Positions 42,314-51,559 of a stretch of DNA of 64,000 bases are shown piece after piece. A model generated the notes under the pieces. The model did no database searches, had not been told where the DNA came from, and saw only the letters and a program-made list of their open reading frames with translations. Position 1 is the first letter of the stretch; each line of letters opens with the position of its first letter. The stretch lies in NCBI GenBank assembly GCA_050943475.1, contig JBMNPF010000008.1:1-64000 (forward strand), given 5' to 3'. This DNA comes from Metaruminococcus_A sp050943475. GTDB lineage: Bacteria > Bacillota > Clostridia > Oscillospirales > Ruminococcaceae. Both the position numbers and the translations under genes were made by a program.

Positions 42314-43129
42314 CTAAAATTGACCTGATTTCAATAAAATATCAACTAAATTTGCAATGGCATGACGATCGTTGTCACAGACAACCAAATCAGCCGCCTG
42401 CTTTAACTCGTCCGGCGCATTCGCAACCGTGACGCCGAGCCCCGCATTTTGAACCATTTCCAAGTCGTTGTAATAATCGCCAATCGCCACAATTTTATCC
42501 ACCGGCACACCGGTTAACTCAGAAAGACGGTAGAGCGCACCGCCTTTGGTACAGCCGATCGGCAGCATTTCAAAATAATGGGTAAAAGAACGAACAAAAC
42601 AAACATCGTCATAGTTCTGGGAAAGCATATAGGCTTCAAACTCGTCCATTTGAGAAGGTTCCAAGGCAAACAAGACCTTAAACCATCCTTTAGGAGCATC
42701 GTCAACTGTTGTCATAATATGTTCCAGATGCTCAGTGTCCAGATGCTGGTGGACAATTTCATTTTTGCGTGCCACATAAATCTGGTTGCCCAACAAAATT
42801 TCAATCCCAATATCGGGGAAACGCTCATAAACATCTCGTACATAATTACGGGTTTTCTCTTGTAACAGCGAATGCCAAAGAATTTCACGGCGGTTAAAAT
42901 CGTAAATGGTACCGCCATTATAAAGAATTACCGGCATATCCAAATGAAGAAGAGGGACATAATGCTCCAACGAAGGAATGGAACGCCCTGTTGCAACGGT
43001 GAAACGCCCGCCGTTTTGCCGGAAACGTGCAATCGCCTCAAGATTTTCCTTGGAAATCTGCTTGTCCGTTGTCAACATTGTGCCATCCATATCAGCGACA
43101 ATCATCCTATCATCCACTGAGTGCTGCAT
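42314..43129 (-). CDS. Cof-type HAD-family phosphatase
   Basis: 271 residues of the HAD superfamily, type IIB (Cof) cap. Motif I is ADMDGTMLT with nucleophile D13 and acid D15; motif III/IV is VDKIVAIGDYYNDLEMVQNAGLGV near 215-235. These enzymes hydrolyse sugar phosphates or flavin phosphates; the substrate is not predictable. The ATG at 43129 lies five bases after GGAGG, eleven bases after rluD. It is the last gene of the long minus-strand run. Confidence 0.88.
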   Translation of the reverse strand: MQHSVDDRMIVADMDGTMLTTDKQISKENLEAIARFRQNGGRFTVATGRSIPSLEHYVPLLHLDMPVILYNGGTIYDFNRREILWHSLLQEKTRNYVRDVYERFPDIGIEILLGNQIYVARKNEIVHQHLDTEHLEHIMTTVDDAPKGWFKVLFALEPSQMDEFEAYMLSQNYDDVCFVRSFTHYFEMLPIGCTKGGALYRLSELTGVPVDKIVAIGDYYNDLEMVQNAGLGVTVANAPDELKQAADLVVCDNDRHAIANLVDILLKSGQF

Positions 43130-43140
43130 GTAATCCTCCA

Positions 43141-44061
43141 CTATCGAATTTTATTGAGAAACCGGACAAAATAGTCCGGAAGTTCGCTGTCAAATATCAA
43201 CCGTTCACCGGTTGATGGATGTGTAAAGCCAATGAGCTTTGCATGCAAACATTGCCCATGCAACTCCGCAATAACCCTTTTGGGCCCATAAACCGGATCA
43301 CCGGCAACCGGATGGCCAATCGCGGCCATATGTACCCGAATTTGATGGGTACGACCGGTTTCAAGCGTCACCTTCAAATGGGTAAAACCCTTCAGACGCT
43401 CCAACACCTCATAGTGAGTAACAGCTTTCCTAGAATGAGAGTCTGTAACTGCCATACGCTTACGGTCAACTGGATGCCTGCCAATCGGTGCGTTAATGGT
43501 TCCGGCAGCATCCTTTACATTGCCGTAGACTACCGTTTCATAAACGCGATCAAATGAGTGTTCCTTAATCTGTTCTGCAAGGCTGAGATGTGCTTTATCG
43601 TTTTTTGCGACCATTAAAAGGCCGCTGGTATCTTTATCGATTCGATGAACAATTCCCGGGCGAACAACGCCGTTAATGCCCGATAAACTGCCCTTACAAT
43701 GATACAGCAGTGCATTCACCAAGGTTCCAGACGAATTACCAGGTGCGGGATGCACCACCATCCCTTTGGGCTTGTTCACAACAAGTAAATCGCTGTCTTC
43801 ATAGACGACATCCAACGGAATATTCTCCGGCGCAATCTCTAATTCCTGTGGTTCTGGTACAACCAATATTATTTCATCTTTTCGTGACAGCTTATAGTTT
43901 TTAGAAATCGTATTTCCATTGACGAATACTGCCTCATCTTCAATCAAGCGCTGTATGGCAGAACGTGAAAAATCCTCCAGACATTCCTGCAGATATTTAT
44001 CAATCCGCAGGCCGGACTGCTGGTCTTCTACGGTAAAAACATACTTATTCCTCTCCGGCAT
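43141..44061 (-). CDS. rluD: RluD-family 23S rRNA pseudouridine synthase
   Basis: 306 residues: an N-terminal S4 RNA-binding domain (about 12-70, RIDKYLQECL) and the RluA-type catalytic domain with HRIDKDTSGLLMVAKN, whose first Asp (D142) is catalytic, plus GRTHQIRVHMA. The order lspA-rluD matches Bacillus lspA-ylyB. Its start lies within the end of lspA; ATG at 44061 is chosen over 44076 by family N-terminus, without strong ribosome-site support. Confidence 0.9.
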   Translation of the reverse strand: MPERNKYVFTVEDQQSGLRIDKYLQECLEDFSRSAIQRLIEDEAVFVNGNTISKNYKLSRKDEIILVVPEPQELEIAPENIPLDVVYEDSDLLVVNKPKGMVVHPAPGNSSGTLVNALLYHCKGSLSGINGVVRPGIVHRIDKDTSGLLMVAKNDKAHLSLAEQIKEHSFDRVYETVVYGNVKDAAGTINAPIGRHPVDRKRMAVTDSHSRKAVTHYEVLERLKGFTHLKVTLETGRTHQIRVHMAAIGHPVAGDPVYGPKRVIAELHGQCLHAKLIGFTHPSTGERLIFDSELPDYFVRFLNKIR

Positions 44062-44560
44062 CGCTTTTTTTCCCATACTTAATATGCAGCGAATCGGATT
44101 TATCGAAAAACAGAATATAAACCAACAAGCTGATAACGCCTAAGACAACCATGCAGTCTGCAAAATTAAAAATAGCAAAATTGACAAATTTAAATTCAAT
44201 ATAGTCAATTACACTTCCGCGAAAAATACGATCAATCAAATTACCGAGTCCACCTGCAAGGATGACCGCAGCATGCCAGATAATAACCGTATTTTTGATT
44301 TTTTTGAAAGCGAGCAGATAAATTAATGCCAGTATGACAATCCCCGTTAAGCCTATCAGGAACCAGCGCTGGCCATCAAACGAATTGAAAGCAGCGCCGG
44401 TATTTTCCACATAGGTGAAGCTGATAATTCCGGGGATAAACGGCACGGTATCATTTAATGCCAAATTGGACTGAACAATCACCTTTATAATTTGGTCAAT
44501 GCCCACCAACAGTGCAGCCACTGCCAAAGCAATGTAAGAAATGGTAATCCCTCTTCTCAA
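44045..44560 (-). CDS. lspA: Lipoprotein signal peptidase (signal peptidase II)
   Basis: Four-helix membrane aspartic protease that removes lipoprotein signal peptides. Conserved VENTGAAF, the catalytic Asp in GGLGNLIDR and the second Asp in FNFADC are present. The start is unclear. TTG at 44560 (171 residues) sits six bases after the ileS stop but lacks a Shine-Dalgarno; an ATT at 44542 (165 residues) has AGAGGG six bases upstream. The first membrane helix starts right after the ATT, so both give a complete protein. It overlaps rluD. Confidence 0.92.
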   Translation of the reverse strand: MRRGITISYIALAVAALLVGIDQIIKVIVQSNLALNDTVPFIPGIISFTYVENTGAAFNSFDGQRWFLIGLTGIVILALIYLLAFKKIKNTVIIWHAAVILAGGLGNLIDRIFRGSVIDYIEFKFVNFAIFNFADCMVVLGVISLLVYILFFDKSDSLHIKYGKKSDAGEE

Positions 44561-44565
44561 ACGGT

Positions 44566-47352
44566 TTATTGTGCTTCTACAACCGCCGCGCAGCGTGAGC
44601 ACAAGGTTGGGTGTTTTTCACACTCTCCTACCGTTGTACTATACGCCCAGCAACGCTCACATTTTTCGCCGTCCGCCTTTTCCACCGTAATGGTAAGACC
44701 ATCCAGCTCGGTTGCAAACTCGCCTTTTCCCTGTTCCAGCTTGACCTGGGAAACAATAAAGGCAGCTGCCAGTTCTTTTTCAACGCCCTTTAAGAAGTCT
44801 AAAAGTTCGCCATCGCAGAACAGGAGCACTTTCGCCTCCAGCGATTTGCCAATCAACTTTTCATTGCGCTTCAGTTCCAGGGCTTTGTTGACTTCATCGC
44901 GGACCTGATGGATGCGATCCCATTTTGCAACAAAAGACTCATCTGTATGCAGTGCAACCGGCTTCGGCATCTCATTAAAGAGGACCGACTCCGCATCATC
45001 CGCAGCAAGATGCGGCATCGCTGCCCAGATTTCCTCTGAGGTGAAAGCAAGAATCGGCGCAACCAACCGGGTCAATGCATTCAGAATCATATAAATTGCC
45101 GACTGTGCACTGCGACGCTCAAAGCTGTCCGCCCCTTCACAGTATAGCCGATCCTTGATGATATCAAGGTAGAAATTTGACATGTCAACAACACAGAAAT
45201 TGTGAATTGCATGATAGACAACATGGAAATCAAAACTGTTATATCCGGCATCTACCTTTTGAATGAGCTCATTCAGTGCATGAACTGCCCACAGGTCAAG
45301 CTCCATCAGCTTTTCAACTGGGACAAGGTCCTTTTCCGGGTCGAAATCTGCAAGGTTACTCAGGATATACCGCGCAGTGTTGCGGACTTTGCGGTAACCT
45401 TCCGAAAGCTGTTTCATAATGTCCGGAGAAATACGGATATCCGCATGATAGTCAGAAGAAGCAACCCAGAGACGAAGAATATCCGCGCCATACTGCTTGA
45501 CAATCTCTGCAGGCTCTACACCGTTGCCGAGCGATTTGGACATTTTTTTACCTTCACCATCGACAACCCATCCGTGGGTGCAGACATTTTTATAGGGTGC
45601 TACCCCTTTATAAGCAACACTGGTCAGCAAAGAGGATTGGAACCATCCACGATACTGATCCGCGCCTTCCAGATACAAGTCAGCCGGGAAATGGAGTTCC
45701 TCACGCTCGTCGATAACCGCCGCATGGGAAACACCACTATCAAACCAGACATCCATAATATCGGTTTCTTTGGTAAATTCATGGCAACCACATTCACAGA
45801 CGACCCCTGCAGGAAGGAATTCGGACGGCTCTTTGATATACCAAGCGTCAGAGCCTTCTGCACGGAATAAATCCGAAATTGCTTTAATGGTTTGGTCGTT
45901 GACAATCGGCTTACCGCAGTCCTTGCAGTAGAGGATCGGAATCGGTACACCCCAGGTACGCTGGCGGGAAATACACCAGTCGCTGCGATCACGCACCATC
46001 CCTTTGATGCGCTCTTCACCCCATTCCGGAATCCAGTTAACCGTCTCAATCGCTTTGACAGCATCGTCTTTAAAGTCGTCGACCGAACAGAACCACTGTT
46101 CCGTTGCACGGAACAGAATTGGCTTTTTGCAGCGCCAGCAATGCGGATACTGGTGGACAATTTTGACAAGTGCAAACAAATGGCCTGTCTCATCCAGCTT
46201 TTTGGCAATGGCTTTATTGGCGTCGTCAGTAGAAAGGCCGGCAAATTCGCCAGCGAGTTCGGTCAGTTTACCTTCCGAGTCAACCGGAACGATGACCGGC
46301 AGTTCTTTGTAATTCTGACAAACTTCAAAGTCCTCAACACCGTGGCCCGGAGCAGTATGGACGCAGCCGGTGCCGCTTTCCAAAGTAACATGATCGCCCA
46401 CAATAACAAGTGGCTCACGGTCAAGGAATGGATGTGCGGTTTTGATGTATTCCAATTCACTGCCAAGAAAACTGCCAACCGTTTCATAATCGGTGATTTT
46501 GGCATCTTTCATGGTGGCGTCAACCAAATCTTTGGCCATAACCAAATACTGCCCGCCTGTTTTTACAAGCGTATACTCGTAATTCGGTCCCAGACAGATG
46601 GCAACATTGCCCGGCAGCGTCCAAGTTGTGGTAGTCCAGATGACAAAATAAACATCTTTTGGATCAATTCCCATCTTGGAAAAAACGCCTTTATCATCGG
46701 TTACATTGAATTTAACATAAATGGAATAGCAGGGATCATCCTCATACTCAATTTCGGCTTCCGCCAATGCAGTCCCACATTCGGTGCACCAATAAACCGG
46801 CTTCAGCCCCTTATAGATATAACCCTTTTTGGCCATTTCGCCAAATACTTCAATCTGTTTGGCCTCAAAGGAAGGACGCAGGGTTTTATATGGATTTTCA
46901 AAATCGCCAATCACGCCCAGCCGTTTGAACTGGTCGGACATAGTATCAATAAAAGACTCTGCAAACTCGCGGCAGAGCTTACGCAACTCAACCGGGGAAA
47001 TTGTCGCAGGATTTACGCCGTCCTTTTTGAGAGCTTTGAGTTCGATCGGCAGACCGTGGGTATCCCATCCGGGAATATACGGCGCAATAAAACCCGACAT
47101 ATTCTTGTGACGGATGATGATATCTTTCAAAACCTTATTGAGCGCGGTCCCCATATGGATATTTCCGTTTGCGTACGGCGGTCCATCATGCAGGGTGTAA
47201 TTCGGTTTGCCCGCGTTTTTTTTCATCAGCTTTTTGTAAAGCCCGCGCTGTTCAAACTCCTGAAGCATAGCCGGTTCCCGCTGCGGCAGATTTGCACGCA
47301 TTGGAAAATCCGTTTTGGTCAGGTTAAGGGTCGCGTTATAATCCTGAGACAT
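44566..47352 (-). CDS. ileS: Isoleucyl-tRNA synthetase
   Basis: 928-residue class Ia synthetase. The HIGH motif appears as NIHMGTALNK (near 64-73), with Thr for the last His. The CP1 editing domain includes the WTTTTWTLPGN segment. KMSKS is in GKKMSKSLGNG near 600. A C-terminal zinc finger has CERCWAYS...C...CSRC. It follows divIVA by 27 bases, so there is no room for a T-box leader in front of it. Order divIVA-ileS-lspA-rluD is Bacillus-like. Confidence 0.97.
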   Translation of the reverse strand: MSQDYNATLNLTKTDFPMRANLPQREPAMLQEFEQRGLYKKLMKKNAGKPNYTLHDGPPYANGNIHMGTALNKVLKDIIIRHKNMSGFIAPYIPGWDTHGLPIELKALKKDGVNPATISPVELRKLCREFAESFIDTMSDQFKRLGVIGDFENPYKTLRPSFEAKQIEVFGEMAKKGYIYKGLKPVYWCTECGTALAEAEIEYEDDPCYSIYVKFNVTDDKGVFSKMGIDPKDVYFVIWTTTTWTLPGNVAICLGPNYEYTLVKTGGQYLVMAKDLVDATMKDAKITDYETVGSFLGSELEYIKTAHPFLDREPLVIVGDHVTLESGTGCVHTAPGHGVEDFEVCQNYKELPVIVPVDSEGKLTELAGEFAGLSTDDANKAIAKKLDETGHLFALVKIVHQYPHCWRCKKPILFRATEQWFCSVDDFKDDAVKAIETVNWIPEWGEERIKGMVRDRSDWCISRQRTWGVPIPILYCKDCGKPIVNDQTIKAISDLFRAEGSDAWYIKEPSEFLPAGVVCECGCHEFTKETDIMDVWFDSGVSHAAVIDEREELHFPADLYLEGADQYRGWFQSSLLTSVAYKGVAPYKNVCTHGWVVDGEGKKMSKSLGNGVEPAEIVKQYGADILRLWVASSDYHADIRISPDIMKQLSEGYRKVRNTARYILSNLADFDPEKDLVPVEKLMELDLWAVHALNELIQKVDAGYNSFDFHVVYHAIHNFCVVDMSNFYLDIIKDRLYCEGADSFERRSAQSAIYMILNALTRLVAPILAFTSEEIWAAMPHLAADDAESVLFNEMPKPVALHTDESFVAKWDRIHQVRDEVNKALELKRNEKLIGKSLEAKVLLFCDGELLDFLKGVEKELAAAFIVSQVKLEQGKGEFATELDGLTITVEKADGEKCERCWAYSTTVGECEKHPTLCSRCAAVVEAQ

Positions 47353-47379
47353 GTAATCTTCTCTCCTTGTTGCTCTTAC

Positions 47380-48138
47380 TTACTTTTTGGGGGTATTGCG
47401 TCCAAAACGGAGTTCTCCAAACCGGGATTCTCCTGTTTTGGCTTCATCGCGCGAGCCGGGATACCTTCCGCCAAAAAGCGGCGGCGTATTCGTCACAGGC
47501 TCACCCGATTTATTTTCATTTACTGTTTTTTCACCATTTTCCGACGAATCTGCTTGGGGATCCGGCGCCGCACTCTCGGTTTTCGGGGCCTCTGCCGGGG
47601 CAGGAGCCGAACTCTCTACCAGTTTCGAAGAAATACTCTCAACGGCCTCGGAATCCTTTTCCTTAATCTCCGGAATGGAAGTAATGGTATCCAAATGGGA
47701 TTTATAAAGTGCCAGCAACTTCGATTTGAAATTGGAGACCTCACGCTGAGTCAACAACAATGTATGCTGTTCTTTTTCGATGTCTTTTTTCATCAAAGTA
47801 AGCTGTTTCTGGGAGCTTTCGGTTGCCTCCCGCAGCAAATCATCGCTCTTCAGCTGAGCTTCTGCAATAATTGCTTCCGCTTTTTCCTTTGCTTCGCGGA
47901 CAATGGTATTTCCAAGCTTCTGTGCACCCAGCAATGCTTCTTTCATGCTATTTTCATCCTGGCGGTATTCCTCCAGCTTTGTTGCAAGAATCTCCAGTTT
48001 TTTCTGGAGTTCGGTATTCTGGGACGTGAGTTCGTTTACTTCGGCCGCAATTTCGTTTAAGAAAGAATCCACTTCATCGGCCTTATACCCAAATGCGGAT
48101 TTATCAAAACGCTTTGCAGAAATTTCTTTTGCATTCAC
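47380..48138 (-). CDS. divIVA: DivIVA-domain cell-division/polarity protein
   Basis: 252 residues. The membrane-curvature-sensing N-terminal domain has SAKRFDKSAFGYKADEVDSFL, followed by a long coiled coil (about 30-160). The tail is disordered and Pro/Ser/Glu-rich (about 170-252). Start is a GTG at 48138 with AAGGGG about ten bases upstream. It sits in the conserved sepF-ylmH-divIVA-ileS order, supporting a division or pole-targeting role. Confidence 0.92.
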   Translation of the reverse strand: MNAKEISAKRFDKSAFGYKADEVDSFLNEIAAEVNELTSQNTELQKKLEILATKLEEYRQDENSMKEALLGAQKLGNTIVREAKEKAEAIIAEAQLKSDDLLREATESSQKQLTLMKKDIEKEQHTLLLTQREVSNFKSKLLALYKSHLDTITSIPEIKEKDSEAVESISSKLVESSAPAPAEAPKTESAAPDPQADSSENGEKTVNENKSGEPVTNTPPLFGGRYPGSRDEAKTGESRFGELRFGRNTPKK

Positions 48139-48152
48139 TTGGAACGTACCCC

Positions 48153-48905
48153 TTATACATATTTTTGAATGGTAATAAACAGTCTTCCCTTTTTGGTCGG
48201 ACGAATTTCCCCTGAAAGCAGGAACTTACCGTAACCTTTTGCTGAAAAGACATCACCCGGCTGGAGCGATCGGCTGCCGGACTGCACAACTTCATAATTG
48301 CAGCTGACAAGACCACTGCGAATGAGAACAGAAGCCTTTTCTCTGCTCAGACCGGTTGCTTCCGCGAGAACCGCATCCAAACGGAGAGATGCTACCGTCC
48401 CAGTCAATTCCTTAAACTTCGGTTCAAAGGTAATGCCGTCAAGTGTACACGGAGTTAAAGTCACACCAACACGGCCTATTTTTTTAATATTATCAGTAAA
48501 ATAGTCAAACTGTTTTTCGTACAGACAAACAACAGTTTGACCATTTCCCACAAGAATGTCGCCAACAACTTCGCGTTTTACGCCCAACGCCATAAAAGAG
48601 CCGAGAAAATCGCGATGCGAAAGCGTTTCACTCCTGCGGTATTCAAGCTTCAATCCCACAATGGGATACAGCGACGGTTCAGGAACCATATAATCCGGAA
48701 AGATGCCCAGCATCCTGCGAACAGCGCCCTCGTAACCGCCAAAAAACATTCGATTGCCGCAATGAAGCCGGTTTAACTCCTGCTCAGCAAGATGTGCCTG
48801 CCGTTCATCCAAAAACATGGTAAAGCGAGGCGACATTCTGCGTTCTGCCTGCACGGCTAAATCAGAAATCCTGGCGGCAAATAATTCATCTTCTCTGGAT
48901 AACAT
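48153..48905 (-). CDS. ylmH: YlmH-family S4-domain RNA-binding protein
   Basis: 250 residues. An N-terminal alpha/beta region has RFTMFLDERQAHLAEQEL and FGGYEGAVRRMLGIFPDY. A C-terminal S4 domain (about 175-235) has LRLDAVLAEATGLSREKASVLIRSGLV. YlmH-type S4 proteins bind rRNA and have been linked to rescue of stalled 50S-peptidyl-tRNA complexes. It starts three bases after sepF with no visible Shine-Dalgarno, so translation is probably coupled. The usual ylmG gene between sepF and ylmH is missing. Confidence 0.9.
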   Translation of the reverse strand: MLSREDELFAARISDLAVQAERRMSPRFTMFLDERQAHLAEQELNRLHCGNRMFFGGYEGAVRRMLGIFPDYMVPEPSLYPIVGLKLEYRRSETLSHRDFLGSFMALGVKREVVGDILVGNGQTVVCLYEKQFDYFTDNIKKIGRVGVTLTPCTLDGITFEPKFKELTGTVASLRLDAVLAEATGLSREKASVLIRSGLVSCNYEVVQSGSRSLQPGDVFSAKGYGKFLLSGEIRPTKKGRLFITIQKYV

Positions 48906-48908
48906 TGC

Positions 48909-49391
48909 TTAGAAATAAAGGCCGTTGCTTTCAAGCTCTCCCAAAAGATCACCCATAATATCTACGTTATAAGGCGTGATAATAAAGGTACTGTTGGCAA
49001 CACGCTTAATCTGCCCATTATTGGCATAGGCAACGCCGCTCAAAAAGTCAACCAGACGGCGGGCGGTGTCTTTATTGGTGGACTCAAGATTCAAAACAAC
49101 GGTGCGTTTTTCATTGAGGTGATCGGCAACCGAGCTTGCATCCTCAAAATGTTCCGGTTTGACCAAAACAACCTGAAGCTGCGTGGTTGCATGGATGTTG
49201 ACAACGCGATTACTTTTACCGGAAGGACCCGCTTTGACATTGCCGTGCCTATCCTCACTGGAATTATAATCAAACGCCTCAGAAGAACGGGAGTAATCTT
49301 TGCTGATAAACTCCTCCTGCTCCATTTCCTCCTTTTCGTAATCATCATCCTCGACAATAAACAGGCGTTTAAATTTATCTATAAGACTCAT
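48909..49391 (-). CDS. sepF: Cell division protein SepF
   Basis: 160 residues. An N-terminal amphipathic membrane-binding stretch (MSLIDKFKRLFIV) is followed by an acidic linker and the SepF core (about 70-150) with VVLVKPEHFEDASSVADHL, VVLNLESTNKDTARRLVDFLSG and TFIITPYNVDI. It anchors FtsZ to the membrane in Gram-positives. GGAGG lies seven bases before the ATG. Confidence 0.95.
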   Translation of the reverse strand: MSLIDKFKRLFIVEDDDYEKEEMEQEEFISKDYSRSSEAFDYNSSEDRHGNVKAGPSGKSNRVVNIHATTQLQVVLVKPEHFEDASSVADHLNEKRTVVLNLESTNKDTARRLVDFLSGVAYANNGQIKRVANSTFIITPYNVDIMGDLLGELESNGLYF

Positions 49392-49411
49392 TGCGTTTCC
49401 TCCCTGTGTTT

Positions 49412-50110
49412 TCAGTTCCTTTCGCCAAAAAGGCCACGCCCTATCCGCACGATATTGCTGCCATAACTGACCGCTTCAACGTAGTCGTAGGACATTCCCA
49501 TCGACAAAATATTCACATTTCTATTATCTAACTTTTTGCCCTTTATGTCAATAAGCAAGTTCCGGGCAGCTTCAAAATATTTAGGCCCTTCTCCAACCGG
49601 AGGAATGACCATAATGCCCCGCGTTCGGATATTGGAATAGGATTTTAACCCTTCAAACAATGCGTCCAGCTGCTGCGGCAAAACCCCATTTTTAGACAGT
49701 TCCTGCGCAATGTTTACCTCTACAAGAATATCCATAATTTTGCCCTGCTGTGCGGCACAACGGTCAATTTCAGCAGCGAGTTTTAAAGAATCCACCGACT
49801 CTATCATACTGACCTTGTCCACAACCTGCCGCACCTTATTGGTTTGCAGATGACCAATAAAATGAATGTTCTCCCGACCAAGCTTATAAGTTTCATATTT
49901 GGATAAAAGTTCCTGTGCACGATTTTCACCCAGCAACGTGATTCCGCTGTCTATGGCGATATTGACCAGTTCCGGATCAACCGTCTTAGTCACCGCCATT
50001 AAGGTAACATCAGCCGGATCACGAGCGGAGCGCACGCATGCCTCTTCAATATTTGCACGAATTCGTTTCAGATTTTCACGTACAACGTCAGGTGACTTTT
50101 TTTCCATCAT
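49412..50110 (-). CDS. yggS: PLP homeostasis protein YggS/YlmE
   Basis: 232 residues of the alanine-racemase-like barrel that binds PLP and keeps its level in balance. The PLP lysine is in LMAVTKTVDPELVN near residue 41. Other signs are GENRAQELLSKYE, HFIGHLQTNKVR and SMGMSYDYVEAVSYGSNIVRIG. Its start overlaps the end of the HlyD-like gene by 23 bases and lacks a strong ribosome-binding site. It is ylmE of the ylm cluster. Confidence 0.94.
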   Translation of the reverse strand: MMEKKSPDVVRENLKRIRANIEEACVRSARDPADVTLMAVTKTVDPELVNIAIDSGITLLGENRAQELLSKYETYKLGRENIHFIGHLQTNKVRQVVDKVSMIESVDSLKLAAEIDRCAAQQGKIMDILVEVNIAQELSKNGVLPQQLDALFEGLKSYSNIRTRGIMVIPPVGEGPKYFEAARNLLIDIKGKKLDNRNVNILSMGMSYDYVEAVSYGSNIVRIGRGLFGERN

Positions 50111-51314
50111 AAAAATCAGAACCTTTCACGATGATATCATCGTAAACACGGACATATTTTTTCAGATCCTCCTCGGTCTCCTTAACGGCGCTGACAAAAT
50201 AATCCTCCGTCTCATAGAGAATATCCACCAATTTGAACTGCATAATCTGCCCGTATTTAATATAGACCCCTCGTTCACCCTCTACAATGTGAAGCGCAGA
50301 TTTTGGAATGACAATGCCTGTATAGGTATTTAATACGACCTCTGCTTCTTCCAGCCGGAGCTTGACAAGATTTTCGGTAATGCGGTCGGATTCAAAAATA
50401 ACGACCGCTTTTTCTTTGGAGGCTTCATAATCGTTTGAAACCACTGTGGCGTTTACCGTCTCGTCGCCGGACGAGTTGAACTGCAAGCCATACTTACTTC
50501 CCTTTTTAAGCTGTGCAGCATCTGCACCGTCCATGACAGCAACGTAGCGCCACTGTACATTGGTAATGATTTTCCCGGCTGCATTTTCATCCACAACCGG
50601 TTTTTCCGATGTAAAGAAGGCTTCAATCTGCTCGGCGGTAAGCTGTGATGCATTCTCAAGGTTCACTTGTGACTCATAGCCATCCATTTCGTTGACATAA
50701 TAGCCGGAAACCGGGGCGACAATTTGAGATACCGAACTGCCGCTTTGTGCCTTTAAAGCATTGATTCGCTCCTGAAGCGCTGTGATACGCACATTAAAAT
50801 CCGTAACATCGGAAAACAAAATCTGACTGCGGTTGTAGGAACTGAGAAAGCTGTTTTTCATGCTGTAAAGCGAACTGATGTCATGGCTGAGCAAAGCTCC
50901 AATATATTCATCGTTCACCGAACTGATTTGCCGGTTTAAAGAACTTGCCTGCGTTCCCGCAGTTGCCCCGGCAGACTGGGACTCTTTTACCGTTTGGAGT
51001 TCTTCTTCCAACCGCGCCGCCTCTGCCATATTGGCGATATCCTGTTCGCTGGGATACATCTTTGCAATAACGGAATTTTTTGCAACCTTGTCCCCATTGC
51101 GAATTTCGTAACTGACCGCACCGGAAACTGGATCGGTCAACAGTGTTTCATCCCGGCAAATAATGCCTTTGGCAGAAAACGAGTTGTTGATTTCACTTTT
51201 ATAAGCGGTCTGGACAACGTAGGGATTACTAAATGCAATGTAAAGCTGTATTCCAATAACTGCGACCAACAGGACCGCCAAAACACCCAACAGGATTTTT
51301 GGTAGTTTTGCCAT
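50088..51314 (-). CDS. HlyD-like membrane-fusion/adaptor protein
   Basis: 408 residues with one N-terminal membrane helix (about 5-28), then an extracellular chain laid out like an adaptor. A lipoyl-like strand (SAKGIICRDETLLTDPVSG) is followed by a helical hairpin (about 85-190), a second lipoyl half (QIVAPVSGYYVNEMDG) and beta-barrel domains. HlyD adaptors work with ABC or other exporters, but no transporter is nearby. It lies between hfq and yggS, where Bacillus has no such gene. AAGAGG precedes the ATG. The function is open; a cell-envelope or division-linked role is only a guess from its place. Confidence 0.75.
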   Translation of the reverse strand: MAKLPKILLGVLAVLLVAVIGIQLYIAFSNPYVVQTAYKSEINNSFSAKGIICRDETLLTDPVSGAVSYEIRNGDKVAKNSVIAKMYPSEQDIANMAEAARLEEELQTVKESQSAGATAGTQASSLNRQISSVNDEYIGALLSHDISSLYSMKNSFLSSYNRSQILFSDVTDFNVRITALQERINALKAQSGSSVSQIVAPVSGYYVNEMDGYESQVNLENASQLTAEQIEAFFTSEKPVVDENAAGKIITNVQWRYVAVMDGADAAQLKKGSKYGLQFNSSGDETVNATVVSNDYEASKEKAVVIFESDRITENLVKLRLEEAEVVLNTYTGIVIPKSALHIVEGERGVYIKYGQIMQFKLVDILYETEDYFVSAVKETEEDLKKYVRVYDDIIVKGSDFYDGKKVT

Positions 51315-51316
51315 TG

Positions 51317-51559
51317 TTATTCCTCTTTTAAGCTGTTGTTGGCGTCAAAGATTTGGATGCTCTTGGTGGGAATGATGGTTGACACGGCATGTTTATAAAC
51401 AAGGCTCTGCTTGCCGTCGCTGTCCAGCACAATGGTGTAATTGTCAAACCCTTTCACCACTCCCCGAAACTGGAACCCATTGGTCAGATAAATGGTGACC
51501 GGTTTGCGATCTTTACGGGCGGCGTTGAGAAACACGTCCTGCAAATTAATGTTGTTCAT
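51317..51559 (-). CDS. hfq: RNA chaperone Hfq
   Basis: 80 residues of the Sm-like fold. Sm1 is seen in VTIYLTNGFQFRGVVKGFDNYTIVL and Sm2 in LVYKHAVSTI (Y55, K56, H57). The ATG overlaps the miaA stop (ATGA). The miaA-hfq order is the same as in E. coli and Bacillus. Confidence 0.97.
   Translation of the reverse strand: MNNINLQDVFLNAARKDRKPVTIYLTNGFQFRGVVKGFDNYTIVLDSDGKQSLVYKHAVSTIIPTKSIQIFDANNSLKEE

Noticed and set aside
42295..42320. GGGC-TTT-GCCC after the HAD gene as terminator of the long run
   Set aside because: Only four base pairs and no T-run; the end of that transcript remains undefined.
47353..47379. T-box leader of ileS
   Set aside because: Only 27 bases separate it from divIVA and no T-box sequence is present.
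45892..48060. 722-codon open frame on the plus strand opposite ileS and divIVA
   Set aside because: It lies fully antisense to two clear genes, has no family signature and reads as composition-driven, rich in Phe, Arg and Asn.
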